Shown here one piece after another: positions 34,233 to 42,977 of a stretch of DNA of 64,000 nucleotides. The notes beneath the pieces were generated by a model that was not told where the DNA came from, searched no databases, and was given only the letters and a program-made list of their open reading frames with translations. Each line of letters begins with the position of its first letter. The first letter of the stretch is position 1. Made by a program: the position numbers and the translations under genes. This DNA comes from an uncultured Bacteroidales bacterium (GTDB taxonomy: Bacteria; Bacteroidota; Bacteroidia; Bacteroidales; FEN-979), in NCBI GenBank assembly GCA_903845055.1, contig CAIMWF010000152.1, positions 1 through 64,000 on the forward strand. The letters are read 5' to 3'.

Positions 34233-35708
34233 ATGAAAAAGAGCACCATCCCTATTCTGTCAGCCATGTTGCTTATGTTTTTCAGCAATTCATGGCTATT
34301 TGCACAAACAGAATTGCAGGATACGGATAAAACGGCAGCATTGATCAGGAATTACCAGGACCTGTCGGGACTGGGAAACCCGGGCAGTGCCTACACCGAT
34401 ACTGCTACGATCAATGCCTTCAGGGAGCTTTTTGAACTGAATGCAACCCATTACTGGGACCTGTACAGAACCCGGTCGCCAAAATCGGGGTGCGTATTGT
34501 CCGTTGATGACTATCTCGACAGCGTAAACATGGTTTACAACGGGTTAAAACCGGTCGTGTCATATGGAACAACGGTGATAAAACGAGCGATGGACGGGAG
34601 GACAACCATAGTTTACATGGTTAAAATCAACTCATTCCAGGGGCCTGGAGACGGGCAGAAGCACAAATTCACGCGAAACCTCGTTCCCCTGAAACTGATG
34701 ATCAATCTCCACGGAGATGGTGCATTGATAGGGAATGTGGCCCGCGATTCCAGGCTTAGCCGCATCAGGAACCTCTCTGTTTCCACAGGCCTACCCATTT
34801 TTTCAGGAATTTCCGGAGGTCTGTTCTCCCATCCTGTTTCAAATCTCGATCGCACGGTCGCCTCCCGTTGGGACATCGTGAAATCGGGAGGATACAACCT
34901 TGGCGTCGAGGCAGGCATCCGCATCGACCGGCATAAACCCGACGGACTCCTCCTCGATGCCGGGATCTGCTATGCACAGACAAATTATCATATCTCCGTC
35001 CATGACTATCAATACCTCCACCGCGAAATATTCAGGTGCCCGGGTAGCACCACCCTCCGGGATTTTGAATGCACGGTGGCCGACCGAACCCACCTTGTTA
35101 CCGAAAAACTCTCCATGAGCACCATCTCCCTGCCGCTAACCCTGAAATGGTATGTCCCGGCAGGATCGGCCATCAACCAGTCAGGAGACAAAATGGGGCA
35201 TGCCGGTAAAATCAAGCCTGCCTCCCCGTTCAGGGTCAGGTTTTACCTGAAGGGAGGGTTGCAGATTTCCCTGCTGTCGGCCAAGGCCGATGCAGGGTAC
35301 AATTTATCTCACAAAGGGGAGGGAAAATTTTACTATGTCCGCGATGCGCAACTGCCCGATTCAGCAAGGGAATGGTTTTATCTTAACGATGCGGATGCAC
35401 GGAATTCGGGGGTGGACTTTTTTGGAAGCAGGTCCTTCCAATACACGACAACGGTCAGTCTTCGCAGGGCATACCTGTCGGGGGTGATTGCAGCAGGGGC
35501 AGAGGTGAAACTGAACCGTTTCTGTATAGGGATCGAGCCATGGTTCAACGCCGCGATTACTTCCATATCGGGGCATACTGGCAAAACGACCTACCCTTTG
35601 TATCCCGGCGCGCAGTTCGTAAGCTTCATCCAGACGTTCAACGCACCAAAGATTAATTCAATCGGGATCAATGTCATCGTCGGAATGATGTTTAACCGGA
35701 AATATTGA
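34233..35708 (+). CDS. exported protein, probable outer-membrane beta-barrel
   Basis: A 491-residue protein with a signal peptide (to about residue 25), an N-terminal helical segment with 'INAFRELFELNATHYWDLYR', and alternating strands through the rest. Strands such as 'PFRVRFYLKGGLQISLLSAK' and the C-terminal 'NSIGINVIVGMMFNRKY' (ending on aromatic Tyr) suggest a barrel in the outer membrane. I do not recognise a named family. It sits between the T9SS cargo gene and the TssR-like gene, with 3-nt gaps on both sides, so it is almost certainly part of the same functional unit. Confidence 0.65.
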   Translation: MKKSTIPILSAMLLMFFSNSWLFAQTELQDTDKTAALIRNYQDLSGLGNPGSAYTDTATINAFRELFELNATHYWDLYRTRSPKSGCVLSVDDYLDSVNMVYNGLKPVVSYGTTVIKRAMDGRTTIVYMVKINSFQGPGDGQKHKFTRNLVPLKLMINLHGDGALIGNVARDSRLSRIRNLSVSTGLPIFSGISGGLFSHPVSNLDRTVASRWDIVKSGGYNLGVEAGIRIDRHKPDGLLLDAGICYAQTNYHISVHDYQYLHREIFRCPGSTTLRDFECTVADRTHLVTEKLSMSTISLPLTLKWYVPAGSAINQSGDKMGHAGKIKPASPFRVRFYLKGGLQISLLSAKADAGYNLSHKGEGKFYYVRDAQLPDSAREWFYLNDADARNSGVDFFGSRSFQYTTTVSLRRAYLSGVIAAGAEVKLNRFCIGIEPWFNAAITSISGHTGKTTYPLYPGAQFVSFIQTFNAPKINSIGINVIVGMMFNRKY

Positions 35709-35711
35709 AAA

Positions 35712-38060
35712 ATGGAGCGATTACTGCTTTTCATGTTCTCATTTTTTATTTTGTTGCCACCGGCTGCAACCGGCCAGAAATCCGCCCGGAGACAACCGGC
35801 ATGCCTTCTTGATGCCGGCCGCGAGGTAAGGATCGACCAGGTGATTTCCGACAAGGGTCCGAGGTTGCCGCGGCCCTGGGTGGTCTATTCGAACAGGGGC
35901 GCCGATTTAGGTAAAAAGTATTACGTCACCGACGAAGATCTTACCCGTTTCCATGTCTGTTCGGGGAGCGGCACCAGCGGACTGACCATCAGGCAGGCCA
36001 GCGAGGTTGGCTGGAGATCCAAGCAGGATTTCCTTTTTCACTTTTCGGCGGAATTCACCCCCGATGCGCTAATCCACCGGAAATGTGTGGTGCTGAATTC
36101 GCAGGGGTTGGTCGACAGTATATGCAAGGGGTTGATCGAAGAGTCGAGAATACCGGTGTACTGTTCACCGACGGCCCGGGAACCCGACAGGGTGTTACCC
36201 CTCTATTCGATCTATTTTATTTACCAGGCAGAAAATAAAAGATACCTTCTTGGAAAGGATTATGTTTTTAACCCCGATTCCTCTTTCAGTTCTCAGATAA
36301 TCGGCTGGGTGGATGCTGTGAGGGTTTTCAATTATGACAACCGGTTGTGCTTTGAGCCGAATTTCCAGTCGGGGGCCGTCCAGAAAAGAAGGTGCGATAC
36401 CATATACGGGAATGCCAAAGTCTTTTCGACGGTAAGTGAACTCGGCGTTTTCCTTTCGAACCGGAAGGTCAATATCGAGCCGTTATGGGAAGAACCCAAT
36501 TATTTTTACATGGCTCCCTCCCTTGAAAAAAATATAAGGAACAGGGCAATGGATTTGAAAACCCTGCGCCATTCCATTAGCAGGGACCGGTGCGGACAGA
36601 AATCAGAATGTTTTCGGTCGTCCTTCACCAATGAACAGAAAAGCGCTGAATTTTTCAGGTTCCCATTTCTGGGGATCAGTAAGGGTGACCGGAAGATATT
36701 CCAGGTGGCGGCGACCGGCAAATATGTCAGGAGCAGGCAAAGTATCTGTGATTCCCTCTCCTTCAATAAAAGAAGGGTGCATGTTTTTTTCATCATTCCT
36801 GATCTGTTTCCCGCGACCTATTCAATCTTTTTTCTCAACCAGCTGCACACGAAATATGCCGGTTTCGCCAAGCAGTACGACGGTTGTTTTTATCCGGGGG
36901 AGGGGAACCGGCTGTCGCTCCTGTGCAGCAACCCTTCGGGCCACGATATGTACAACGTGCTGCTCGACAGCCTGATGAGCCATCGTCCCGCCAGCAATAC
37001 GGGTGACGGTGTGAACTGCTTTTTAGTTTTGAACCAGGTACTCGACCGGGAATCGTTTAACAGCCAGGAAACAAACCTCATCGTCCTGATTAATTCGGGG
37101 AAAACCGAATACCGGGCAAATGAAACCCAGAACCGGATTCCGGAGAAACTTGCAGCAAAGAACTGTTACCTGCTTGCCTTCGACCTGGCCGACAATTCAT
37201 CCTTTTCCTCCGCAGTGGACAATATCATGCGCCGGGCAATCGACCTGTTCAGACAGGATCACGGGTTGGATGCAGCTCCCGTGAACTGGGAGCGGAAAGG
37301 CAATTGCATGGTGATGACCAATTACCTGCTGGCGGCTGCCTGGTCGGTTGATACGGCCGGGTTAAAAGGCCCGCAGATCATGGATTATATCCGGGATTCT
37401 TATGAGCCTGTGATTTCCACCGTTACCCAGGTTATCGCCGCCGAATGCGGGAATAGAACCGATACGATCCTACTCACGCCCAATGAAACCCTGTTCAGGC
37501 AGGGTCTTGAAAAAATCGTTCCCGGTTGCGGCAGGAACATCAGCTCCATGAGAATCCTGCAAAAGGGATTTACGAGGATGCAGTACCAGAACACCGGAGT
37601 TTCAACCGACAACATCTGGCAGCCCGAAATTTTAATGACCGACGAAGAACTGATAGATCTGACTACCGCAATCGATCCGCTGACCAAGGATGAAACCTCG
37701 ACAAATACCTGCAACCGCATCTGCGACCTCTGGGTGACGCTGATCAGGCGGTTTATCGGTGAAAACATCATCCTGGACAACTCCTACCTGGAATATACCA
37801 TCCCGCAGCTGCTCGACAAGGTGATCGGGACCAGCTGGGGATATTCCTATGCCGGGAAGATCAGGGATTACAACATCCGCCAGATCTGCGAATGCCAGGA
37901 CGAGGTGAATGAAGCGGCGGTGGAATATAAAAACACACTGAATGAAAAAAACAGGGAACTGAAGGCCATCCTTCACCGGAAACCCTTTACGATTGAAAGG
38001 GAACCGGGCAATTCCTCGAATGTGAAATACTATTGGATACCGGTTTCGGTATTGCCATGA
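35712..38060 (+). CDS. TssR-like exported protein (tentative)
   Basis: A 782-residue exported protein with signal peptide (to about 20). Its N-terminal third resembles, from memory, TssR of the Bacteroidota type VI secretion system (T6SS-iii): 'LPRPWVVYSNRGADLGKKYY', 'QASEVGWRSKQDFLFHF', 'KCVVLNSQGLVDSICKG', 'LYSIYFIYQAENKRYLLGKD' and 'IGWVDAVRVFNYDNRLCF'. The middle (about 355-515) could be a von Willebrand-like fold, with 'HVFFIIPDLFPATYS' and 'TNLIVLINSGKTEYRAN'. No other T6SS gene is present in the window, so if the kinship is real this paralogue works elsewhere. The family assignment needs a profile search. Confidence 0.45.
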   Translation: MERLLLFMFSFFILLPPAATGQKSARRQPACLLDAGREVRIDQVISDKGPRLPRPWVVYSNRGADLGKKYYVTDEDLTRFHVCSGSGTSGLTIRQASEVGWRSKQDFLFHFSAEFTPDALIHRKCVVLNSQGLVDSICKGLIEESRIPVYCSPTAREPDRVLPLYSIYFIYQAENKRYLLGKDYVFNPDSSFSSQIIGWVDAVRVFNYDNRLCFEPNFQSGAVQKRRCDTIYGNAKVFSTVSELGVFLSNRKVNIEPLWEEPNYFYMAPSLEKNIRNRAMDLKTLRHSISRDRCGQKSECFRSSFTNEQKSAEFFRFPFLGISKGDRKIFQVAATGKYVRSRQSICDSLSFNKRRVHVFFIIPDLFPATYSIFFLNQLHTKYAGFAKQYDGCFYPGEGNRLSLLCSNPSGHDMYNVLLDSLMSHRPASNTGDGVNCFLVLNQVLDRESFNSQETNLIVLINSGKTEYRANETQNRIPEKLAAKNCYLLAFDLADNSSFSSAVDNIMRRAIDLFRQDHGLDAAPVNWERKGNCMVMTNYLLAAAWSVDTAGLKGPQIMDYIRDSYEPVISTVTQVIAAECGNRTDTILLTPNETLFRQGLEKIVPGCGRNISSMRILQKGFTRMQYQNTGVSTDNIWQPEILMTDEELIDLTTAIDPLTKDETSTNTCNRICDLWVTLIRRFIGENIILDNSYLEYTIPQLLDKVIGTSWGYSYAGKIRDYNIRQICECQDEVNEAAVEYKNTLNEKNRELKAILHRKPFTIEREPGNSSNVKYYWIPVSVLP

Positions 38061-38073
38061 CGACATCAGACAA

Positions 38074-38883
38074 ATGAATGCATTTGAAATAGAAAACCTG
38101 GAGTGTTCGTACCTTGAAAAGGGTCCGGCAGTTGTGTGGATCGAAAAGCTCGGAATCCCGAAAGGAAAACTGACGGTCATTCTTGGCCGGTCGGGCAGTG
38201 GCAAATCGACCCTGCTCGAGGCCCTTGGGCTTATGAACAATACGATCAGGGAGGGAAGGGTGACTTATCATTCCCCCTGCAGGGATGAAAACCTTGCCGG
38301 GATATGGCACAGGTACCGGAAGGTTGCTGCCATCAGGAAAAACAGGTTCTCTTTTATTTTCCAGGATGATTACCTCATGCCGCATTATACCAACAGTGAG
38401 AACATGTTGATCGCGAGGCTCATCCAGGGCGGCATGAACCCGGTACCGGCGGGTGAAATGATTGATCGGCTTACCGGTTCGCTAAACCTGTCGGGGAACG
38501 GGATCCGGAATAAGTTCCCATACCAGGTGGCTGGCGGGCAGCGGCAGCGATTGTCATTTGCCCGGGCCATGATGAAAGATTTCGACATACTTTTCGGGGA
38601 TGAGCCGACGGGAAACCTCGACTACAAAAACTCGGGCAGGCTCATCGGGTATATCAAAGAGACCATCCGCGAAAAAGCCGCCACTGCAATTGTCGTAACA
38701 CACAACATCGAATTATCGGCAGAGAAAGCCGACAGAATCGTCATGCTCAGCCCATGCGCTGATAAAAACAGGGCCCGTTTCAGCATACAGCCCGATCATG
38801 TTTTTGACCGTGACGGGCAGGATCAATGGATCAATTATCCCGAACAGGATGACCTCGTCGCCTTCATAAAGAATGCAATATGA
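38074..38883 (+). CDS. ABC transporter ATPase (LolD/MacB type)
   Basis: A 269-residue ATPase. Walker A is GRSGSGKS (38-45), the Q-loop is at Gln97 (FIFQDDYLMPHY), the signature is VAGGQRQRLS (a variant of LSGGQ, 152-161), Walker B is DILFGDE (171-177) and the switch His is 210. It most resembles LolD/MacB/FtsE-type mechanotransmission ATPases, which act with FtsX-fold permeases rather than classical transport channels. About 35 extra C-terminal residues lie beyond the usual fold. It pairs with the permease encoded 38 nt downstream. Confidence 0.93.
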   Translation: MNAFEIENLECSYLEKGPAVVWIEKLGIPKGKLTVILGRSGSGKSTLLEALGLMNNTIREGRVTYHSPCRDENLAGIWHRYRKVAAIRKNRFSFIFQDDYLMPHYTNSENMLIARLIQGGMNPVPAGEMIDRLTGSLNLSGNGIRNKFPYQVAGGQRQRLSFARAMMKDFDILFGDEPTGNLDYKNSGRLIGYIKETIREKAATAIVVTHNIELSAEKADRIVMLSPCADKNRARFSIQPDHVFDRDGQDQWINYPEQDDLVAFIKNAI

Positions 38884-38921
38884 GAATATATTATTTAGCC
38901 TTTTAAAGTACAACAAAGAGG

Positions 38922-40496
38922 ATGAGCAGATTATACACCTTCGGAACCACGGTGACGAAAAATGAATTTGCCGCAATCAGGGGTAAGCGTCACCGGACCA
39001 TCGTATACCTGGTCATGATCCTCGTTTTTACCTTCCTGTGCATCGGGTTTGCAAACAAGGCTCTGGAATATCAGAAAAAGCTGGCGGTAAACCCTTTCTC
39101 CAACTGGATAAACATCGAGGTGACCCGCAATGTCCAGGATTCCTCGATGAACCTGCTCCAGGCGCTTTCGGAACCTGCACTGCGGGACAGGTTCCTCATC
39201 CGTAACATTTACCTTTCGAAGGGTTTCGGGGCCTCGTTTCTCGACTGCAACGGAATTCCTTCGGGGCTTCCGCTGCCCAAAGCCCGGACCATCGACCCGG
39301 GGAGCCCGGTCATCGCCGACCTGCTTGACTCTCCCCTTGAATGCAATACGATTGATCGCCGCAACGTTTTCAGGGAGGAGCCCTTTGGTTTTGTTGTCAC
39401 GAATGGATTTCTGGAGAAACTTGGCTTTCATGGCGATTCTGTAAAATATCTCTCCTATGGATTGTGCGGGGATGATTACATCCCGGTGCACATCCTCGGG
39501 GTTGTAAGGGACCTGCCCGACCACGCGGATGCTTTATGCACCGATTCCTTTTACATCATGAAATCATTCAGTTACCAGGAGGACCCGTTCTTTTCAAAGT
39601 TGTTCATTGAAACCACCGACCCCGGTCGGGTTGAAGAATTTAAATCGGGATTGCAACAGGATTTCAACCTGACCGCTGATACTACCGTGACCGATGCAAA
39701 AAGGGGACTTGCTGTTCTTTCTTTTTCAAAAAACCTTCCTGCCACCCGGCAGCTTTTCAGCCATCACCTGTCCATCCTGTACCAGTCGGCCGGCCTGAGG
39801 AAATTCCATTTCGGCCCTTTTTTCGACGTTGCACCGGATACCTCTGCCGAAATGATTGAAAACTATGTAAAAAAGAAAAGGAATTTCAATTTCGATTACC
39901 TGGCCGTTGAATTCAGCCGGCTCGATAAATTACAGGAGTTCTCCGGGTTTATCAGGAAACGGTATAATGTTTCCATGAATATGGAAACGGTGGAGCAGCG
40001 GCAGAATTTCCTGTTCTCACTCAATATTTCGCTCGGGGCCATCCTGCTTTTACTGATTATCTCAGGGTTGTCGATCCTGATATTCCTTTCGAACTCCCTG
40101 AAAAACCATCTCGACAAAGTAAAACGAAACCTCGGGAACTTCATGGCATTCGGAGCAAGCCGGGGCATGATCATCGGGATATATACCGCTGTGATATTTA
40201 AGATATTGCTGATTTCTATCCTGATTGCTTTCGCAGTCGCCTGTGCTGCAGGGGAACTTTTCGATCATTTTATTTTGAAAAGAATGCTGATCCTCGGGTC
40301 CGGCCAGGATTATTTTTCATTGTTCAACACCTGGCTCCCGGTTTTTATTTGCATTGTCATTGTGGTTGCCCTTTTAAAAACAGCTGTTTCTGTCCGGAAC
40401 CTGTTAAAGAAATCCCCCGGCGACCTTATCTACGAGCGGGAGAACAACGCTTCAGCCGGATATTCTCCAGTAAATACATATCCCGATCCGTTATGA
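38922..40496 (+). CDS. FtsX/MacB-like ABC permease
   Basis: A 524-residue membrane protein with one helix near residues 28-46, a large periplasmic domain (about 50-365) and three helices in the last 160 residues (about 368-388, 415-445, 465-487). This is the MacB/LolC/FtsX topology of type VII ABC systems. Sequence similarity is weak, but the topology and the ATPase upstream agree. Such complexes use ATP in the cytoplasm to drive motions in the periplasm. The stop codon overlaps the next start (ATGA), coupling it to the lipoprotein gene. Confidence 0.75.
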   Translation: MSRLYTFGTTVTKNEFAAIRGKRHRTIVYLVMILVFTFLCIGFANKALEYQKKLAVNPFSNWINIEVTRNVQDSSMNLLQALSEPALRDRFLIRNIYLSKGFGASFLDCNGIPSGLPLPKARTIDPGSPVIADLLDSPLECNTIDRRNVFREEPFGFVVTNGFLEKLGFHGDSVKYLSYGLCGDDYIPVHILGVVRDLPDHADALCTDSFYIMKSFSYQEDPFFSKLFIETTDPGRVEEFKSGLQQDFNLTADTTVTDAKRGLAVLSFSKNLPATRQLFSHHLSILYQSAGLRKFHFGPFFDVAPDTSAEMIENYVKKKRNFNFDYLAVEFSRLDKLQEFSGFIRKRYNVSMNMETVEQRQNFLFSLNISLGAILLLLIISGLSILIFLSNSLKNHLDKVKRNLGNFMAFGASRGMIIGIYTAVIFKILLISILIAFAVACAAGELFDHFILKRMLILGSGQDYFSLFNTWLPVFICIVIVVALLKTAVSVRNLLKKSPGDLIYERENNASAGYSPVNTYPDPL

Positions 40497-41074
40497 AGTA
40501 TTTAGATCATCATTCCCGGCCTTTTTTGAGCGGCATCCTGTGGCTGCTTCTTTTCGCGGCTGTCGGCTGTACCCAGAAAAATTGCAGCGGCACAAGACCG
40601 GAGGCCTGCAGGAGCGATAACCAGGTTCCCAGCCAGTCACCTGAAAAACCAACGGACAGGAGCGGGCATGTGGTACAACCGGCCGGCCCTGGGGTTGCCA
40701 TTTCCAGGCCAGGCACAGACCGGCCCTTCCCGAACAAGGCTGTAGTTGCCGATCCGCATCCGGCCAGGGCAAAAAATGACACCGTGGCGGTAAACCGCCA
40801 GCGCCGCCAGGTCATCACCGACTTCAGGGACCTGCTTTTCATGTACGCGAAAACCCAGTCGCCCAGGGAAAAGGAGTTTTTTAAAACATCGGCCATCCGT
40901 AAAATCCACGAAATACCCTCGGTGAAGTTGGTGATCATCCCGCAGGCCGACATATATGCGTTGTTCAGGGAGACCACGCCGGTGGAATCAGGCTGGATCT
41001 TCACCCCCATCCTGGATCTTAAAAAGAGCATAATCATCGGGGTTGCTGTGCAGGAGAAAAAGGCGGTATTGTGA
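40493..41074 (+). CDS. lipoprotein, last gene of the envelope operon
   Basis: A 193-residue protein with an N-terminal hydrophobic segment ending in AAVGC (LLLFAAVGCTQKNC), which fits a lipoprotein signal. A Pro/Ser/Arg-rich linker follows (about 30-95), then a small conserved-looking domain (about 105-193) with 'VITDFRDLLFMYAKTQS' and 'SVKLVIIPQADIYALF'. I do not recognise a family. The start overlaps the permease stop by 4 bp. By position it may be the outer-membrane or inner-membrane partner of the ABC complex. Confidence 0.65.
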   Translation: MKYLDHHSRPFLSGILWLLLFAAVGCTQKNCSGTRPEACRSDNQVPSQSPEKPTDRSGHVVQPAGPGVAISRPGTDRPFPNKAVVADPHPARAKNDTVAVNRQRRQVITDFRDLLFMYAKTQSPREKEFFKTSAIRKIHEIPSVKLVIIPQADIYALFRETTPVESGWIFTPILDLKKSIIIGVAVQEKKAVL

Positions 41075-41119
41075 TCCCTGAAACCTCAAAATGATTGGTT
41101 GCAGTTTCACCCGATTTTA

Positions 41120-41127
41120 TATCTTTG
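41120..41127 (+). promoter_or_regulatory. -7 box (TATCTTTG) for the VOC gene
   Basis: A full TAnnTTTG match, with TTG triplets 18 and 22 nt upstream (41099-41101 and 41095-41097). The predicted start is near 41134, about 89 nt before the ATG at 41223. Confidence 0.5.
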
Positions 41128-41145
41128 AAACTCCTTTTTCGCCGG

Positions 41146-41164
41146 CCCGGGCGTTCTGCCCGGG
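41146..41164 (+). promoter_or_regulatory. GC-rich hairpin in the VOC gene leader
   Basis: CCCGGGC, a 5-nt loop, then GCCCGGG: a perfect 7-bp stem inside the predicted leader. No U-tract follows, so it is not a typical terminator. It may stabilise the leader or modulate translation. Confidence 0.35.
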
Positions 41165-41222
41165 ACCCGGGCGGAACTGGCGTAAATAAACAAAATCCAT
41201 TTAAACTTAAAAAATACAACAT

Positions 41223-41630
41223 ATGAGCAAGATGAATCCGGTTGTACATTTTGAAATGCCGGCCAGCGACAGGAAGCGGATGGCCGAATTCTATACGGCG
41301 GCCTTCGGGTGGAAGGCGCAGATGCTGGGCGAGGAGATGGGTAATTATGTTACCGTCGCCACTTCGGAGACCGATGAAAACGGGAGGCCGAAATTCCCGG
41401 GGGCCATTAACGGCGGGTTTTACCCGGTGAGAGAGGGCGAAACTGCCTGTCCATCGATCGTCATCGCCGTGGACGATATCGGGGAATCGATTAAAAAAAT
41501 CACCGGCGGGGGCGGCAAACTGCTGAACGAGCCGGTTGAAATTCCCGGGGTGGGAATGTTCGTCGCCTTCGCCGACACGGAGGGAAACAGGGTGAGCATC
41601 CTCCAGCCATTCATGAACGAGCCGGAATAG
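41223..41630 (+). CDS. VOC family (glyoxalase-like) protein
   Basis: A 135-residue vicinal-oxygen-chelate fold protein. It contains 'MNPVVHFEMPASDRKRMAEF', 'YTAAFGWKAQML' and 'VGMFVAFADTEGNRVSILQP', the paired beta-alpha-beta-beta-beta modules of small glyoxalase/bleomycin-resistance-like proteins. The family includes isomerases, dioxygenases and binding proteins, so no reaction is assigned. Length is typical of a single VOC module pair. Confidence 0.85.
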   Translation: MSKMNPVVHFEMPASDRKRMAEFYTAAFGWKAQMLGEEMGNYVTVATSETDENGRPKFPGAINGGFYPVREGETACPSIVIAVDDIGESIKKITGGGGKLLNEPVEIPGVGMFVAFADTEGNRVSILQPFMNEPE

Positions 41631-41696
41631 CCGGCCCGCCTAATTTGCCTGGAGATTCCGCCATTTATTATTGACACGATAAATTCAACCATCATC

Positions 41697-42263
41697 ATGG
41701 AAATTGACATTAATCAGAAGAAAATATCAATTGGTGACAAATACCAGGTATTCACAGGCGGGAAGCTGACCCACACGGCTTCGAGGGAGTTGTTCCACCT
41801 GTTCCCGGTGGTCAAGCTGTACGAAGCAGGCACCGGCAGCCTGCAGGCCACGATCAACAAGCGGTTTGCCTGGCTGAAGGCAAAGTACGATATCACCCGC
41901 GCCAATGGCAGCGTATTGGAATTCAGAACGGTATCATTCTGGAAAAACCAGTACCAGTGCCGTTGCGGGGGTGATATGTACGAACTGTATGGCCACCGCG
42001 GACGAAAATATTCGATTTTCAGGAACAATGTCCAGGTGGGCTGGTGGGATAAAAAGGCCGTCAGCTGGTTTGCCGGGGACAATTATAAAATTACCACCGA
42101 CGGCCATGCCGATGCTGACCTGCTGGTCACATTCTGCCTTATCATCGATAATTTTAAGAGTGACGACCATGACGGGAACGTGGTGAATTACGACCTTGGC
42201 AACCTGTTCTTCGAGGCCAGGAAGTTTGATGATACCTGGCAACCCCGCCTGAGACAACCATAA
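41697..42263 (+). CDS. LURP-one-related family protein
   Basis: A 188-residue protein with an all-beta pattern and a final helix, as in the tubby-like LURP-one/phospholipid-scramblase superfamily. Segments such as 'ISIGDKYQVFTGGKLTHTA', 'YELYGHRGRKYSIFRNNVQV' and 'WFAGDNYKITTDGHADADLL' fit the repeated strands. 'VTFCLIIDNFKSDDHDG' fits the central helix. The bacterial function is not established. It is probably cytoplasmic, as no signal peptide is seen. Confidence 0.75.
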   Translation: MEIDINQKKISIGDKYQVFTGGKLTHTASRELFHLFPVVKLYEAGTGSLQATINKRFAWLKAKYDITRANGSVLEFRTVSFWKNQYQCRCGGDMYELYGHRGRKYSIFRNNVQVGWWDKKAVSWFAGDNYKITTDGHADADLLVTFCLIIDNFKSDDHDGNVVNYDLGNLFFEARKFDDTWQPRLRQP

Positions 42264-42451
42264 ACTTCCCTGGTCTTTCTTTTTTACGCGGGACAGGTCC
42301 CGGAAAATCTCACGGTAATGAACGGGATTAAGCCCTGGCAGAAACATAAACATGAATTTTTAATAAATTTTCTCAACCAATGCCCTGATATGCAGGAATT
42401 ATGTAATTTTCAGGGCTGTATCAGCCCCTTTAAACCTAAAACCATTATCTC

Positions 42452-42742
42452 ATGACAAAAGCTGAAATCGTTAATGAAATCGTAACCAAAACCGGAATTG
42501 AGAAAGAAGTTGTATCGGCGACCGTCGAGGCCATCATGCATACCATCAAAGCAGAAATGTCGAAAGGTGAAAATATTTACCTGAGGGGCTTTGGTACCTT
42601 TTTACTGAAGAAACGTGCAGAGAAAATGGGAAGGAACATTACACGCAATACCGCGGTAAAGATCTCAGCGCATATGATCCCTGCATTCAAGCCCGCCCGC
42701 GAGTTCATGAGTGAAGTAAAAACAAAGGTCAGGGTAAAATGA
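42452..42742 (+). CDS. HU/IHF-family DNA-binding protein
   Basis: A 96-residue histone-like protein. It begins 'MTKAEIVNEIVTKTGIEKEV' and contains 'GENIYLRGFGTFLLKKRAEK' and 'GRNITRNTAVKISAHMIPAF', the beta-arm region that bends DNA. It dimerises and organises the nucleoid. The leader carries two inverted repeats, GCCCTGA...TCAGGGC and the small GGCTG-TAT-CAGCC hairpin near 42412-42426, which may affect expression. Confidence 0.95.
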   Translation: MTKAEIVNEIVTKTGIEKEVVSATVEAIMHTIKAEMSKGENIYLRGFGTFLLKKRAEKMGRNITRNTAVKISAHMIPAFKPAREFMSEVKTKVRVK

Positions 42743-42952
42743 GGCTTTTTCCATGAACAATGCGCTTGTCCACGGGATTGTCGGAAGACACCTTTCCCAC
42801 CGGGGCAGGTTTATTTATGGTTTTGCGGACCTTCGCGGTCTGCGTGCCACGGAATATGCATGGCCGTTTGCCCTGCCGGCAGGGCCGCGGTGAAGCAATA
42901 ACCGGCATTCTTTATGTTTTTTTTATTTCTGAAGTGCAGACGGTACATTTTA

Positions 42953-42960
42953 TAGCTTTG
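42953..42960 (+). promoter_or_regulatory. -7 box (TAGCTTTG) for the MFS transporter gene
   Basis: A TAnnTTTG match 18 nt before the ATG at 42978. No convincing -33 TTG. Upstream, in the 235-bp spacer after HU, there is a perfect 14-bp palindrome (CCCTGCCGGCAGGG, 42871-42884) whose role is unclear. Confidence 0.4.
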
Positions 42961-42977
42961 GGATATATAAGATTCCC

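Noticed and set aside
42871-42884. perfect palindrome CCCTGCCGGCAGGG as an operator
   Set aside because: A single GC-rich palindrome without a matching regulator or a second copy is too weak to call.
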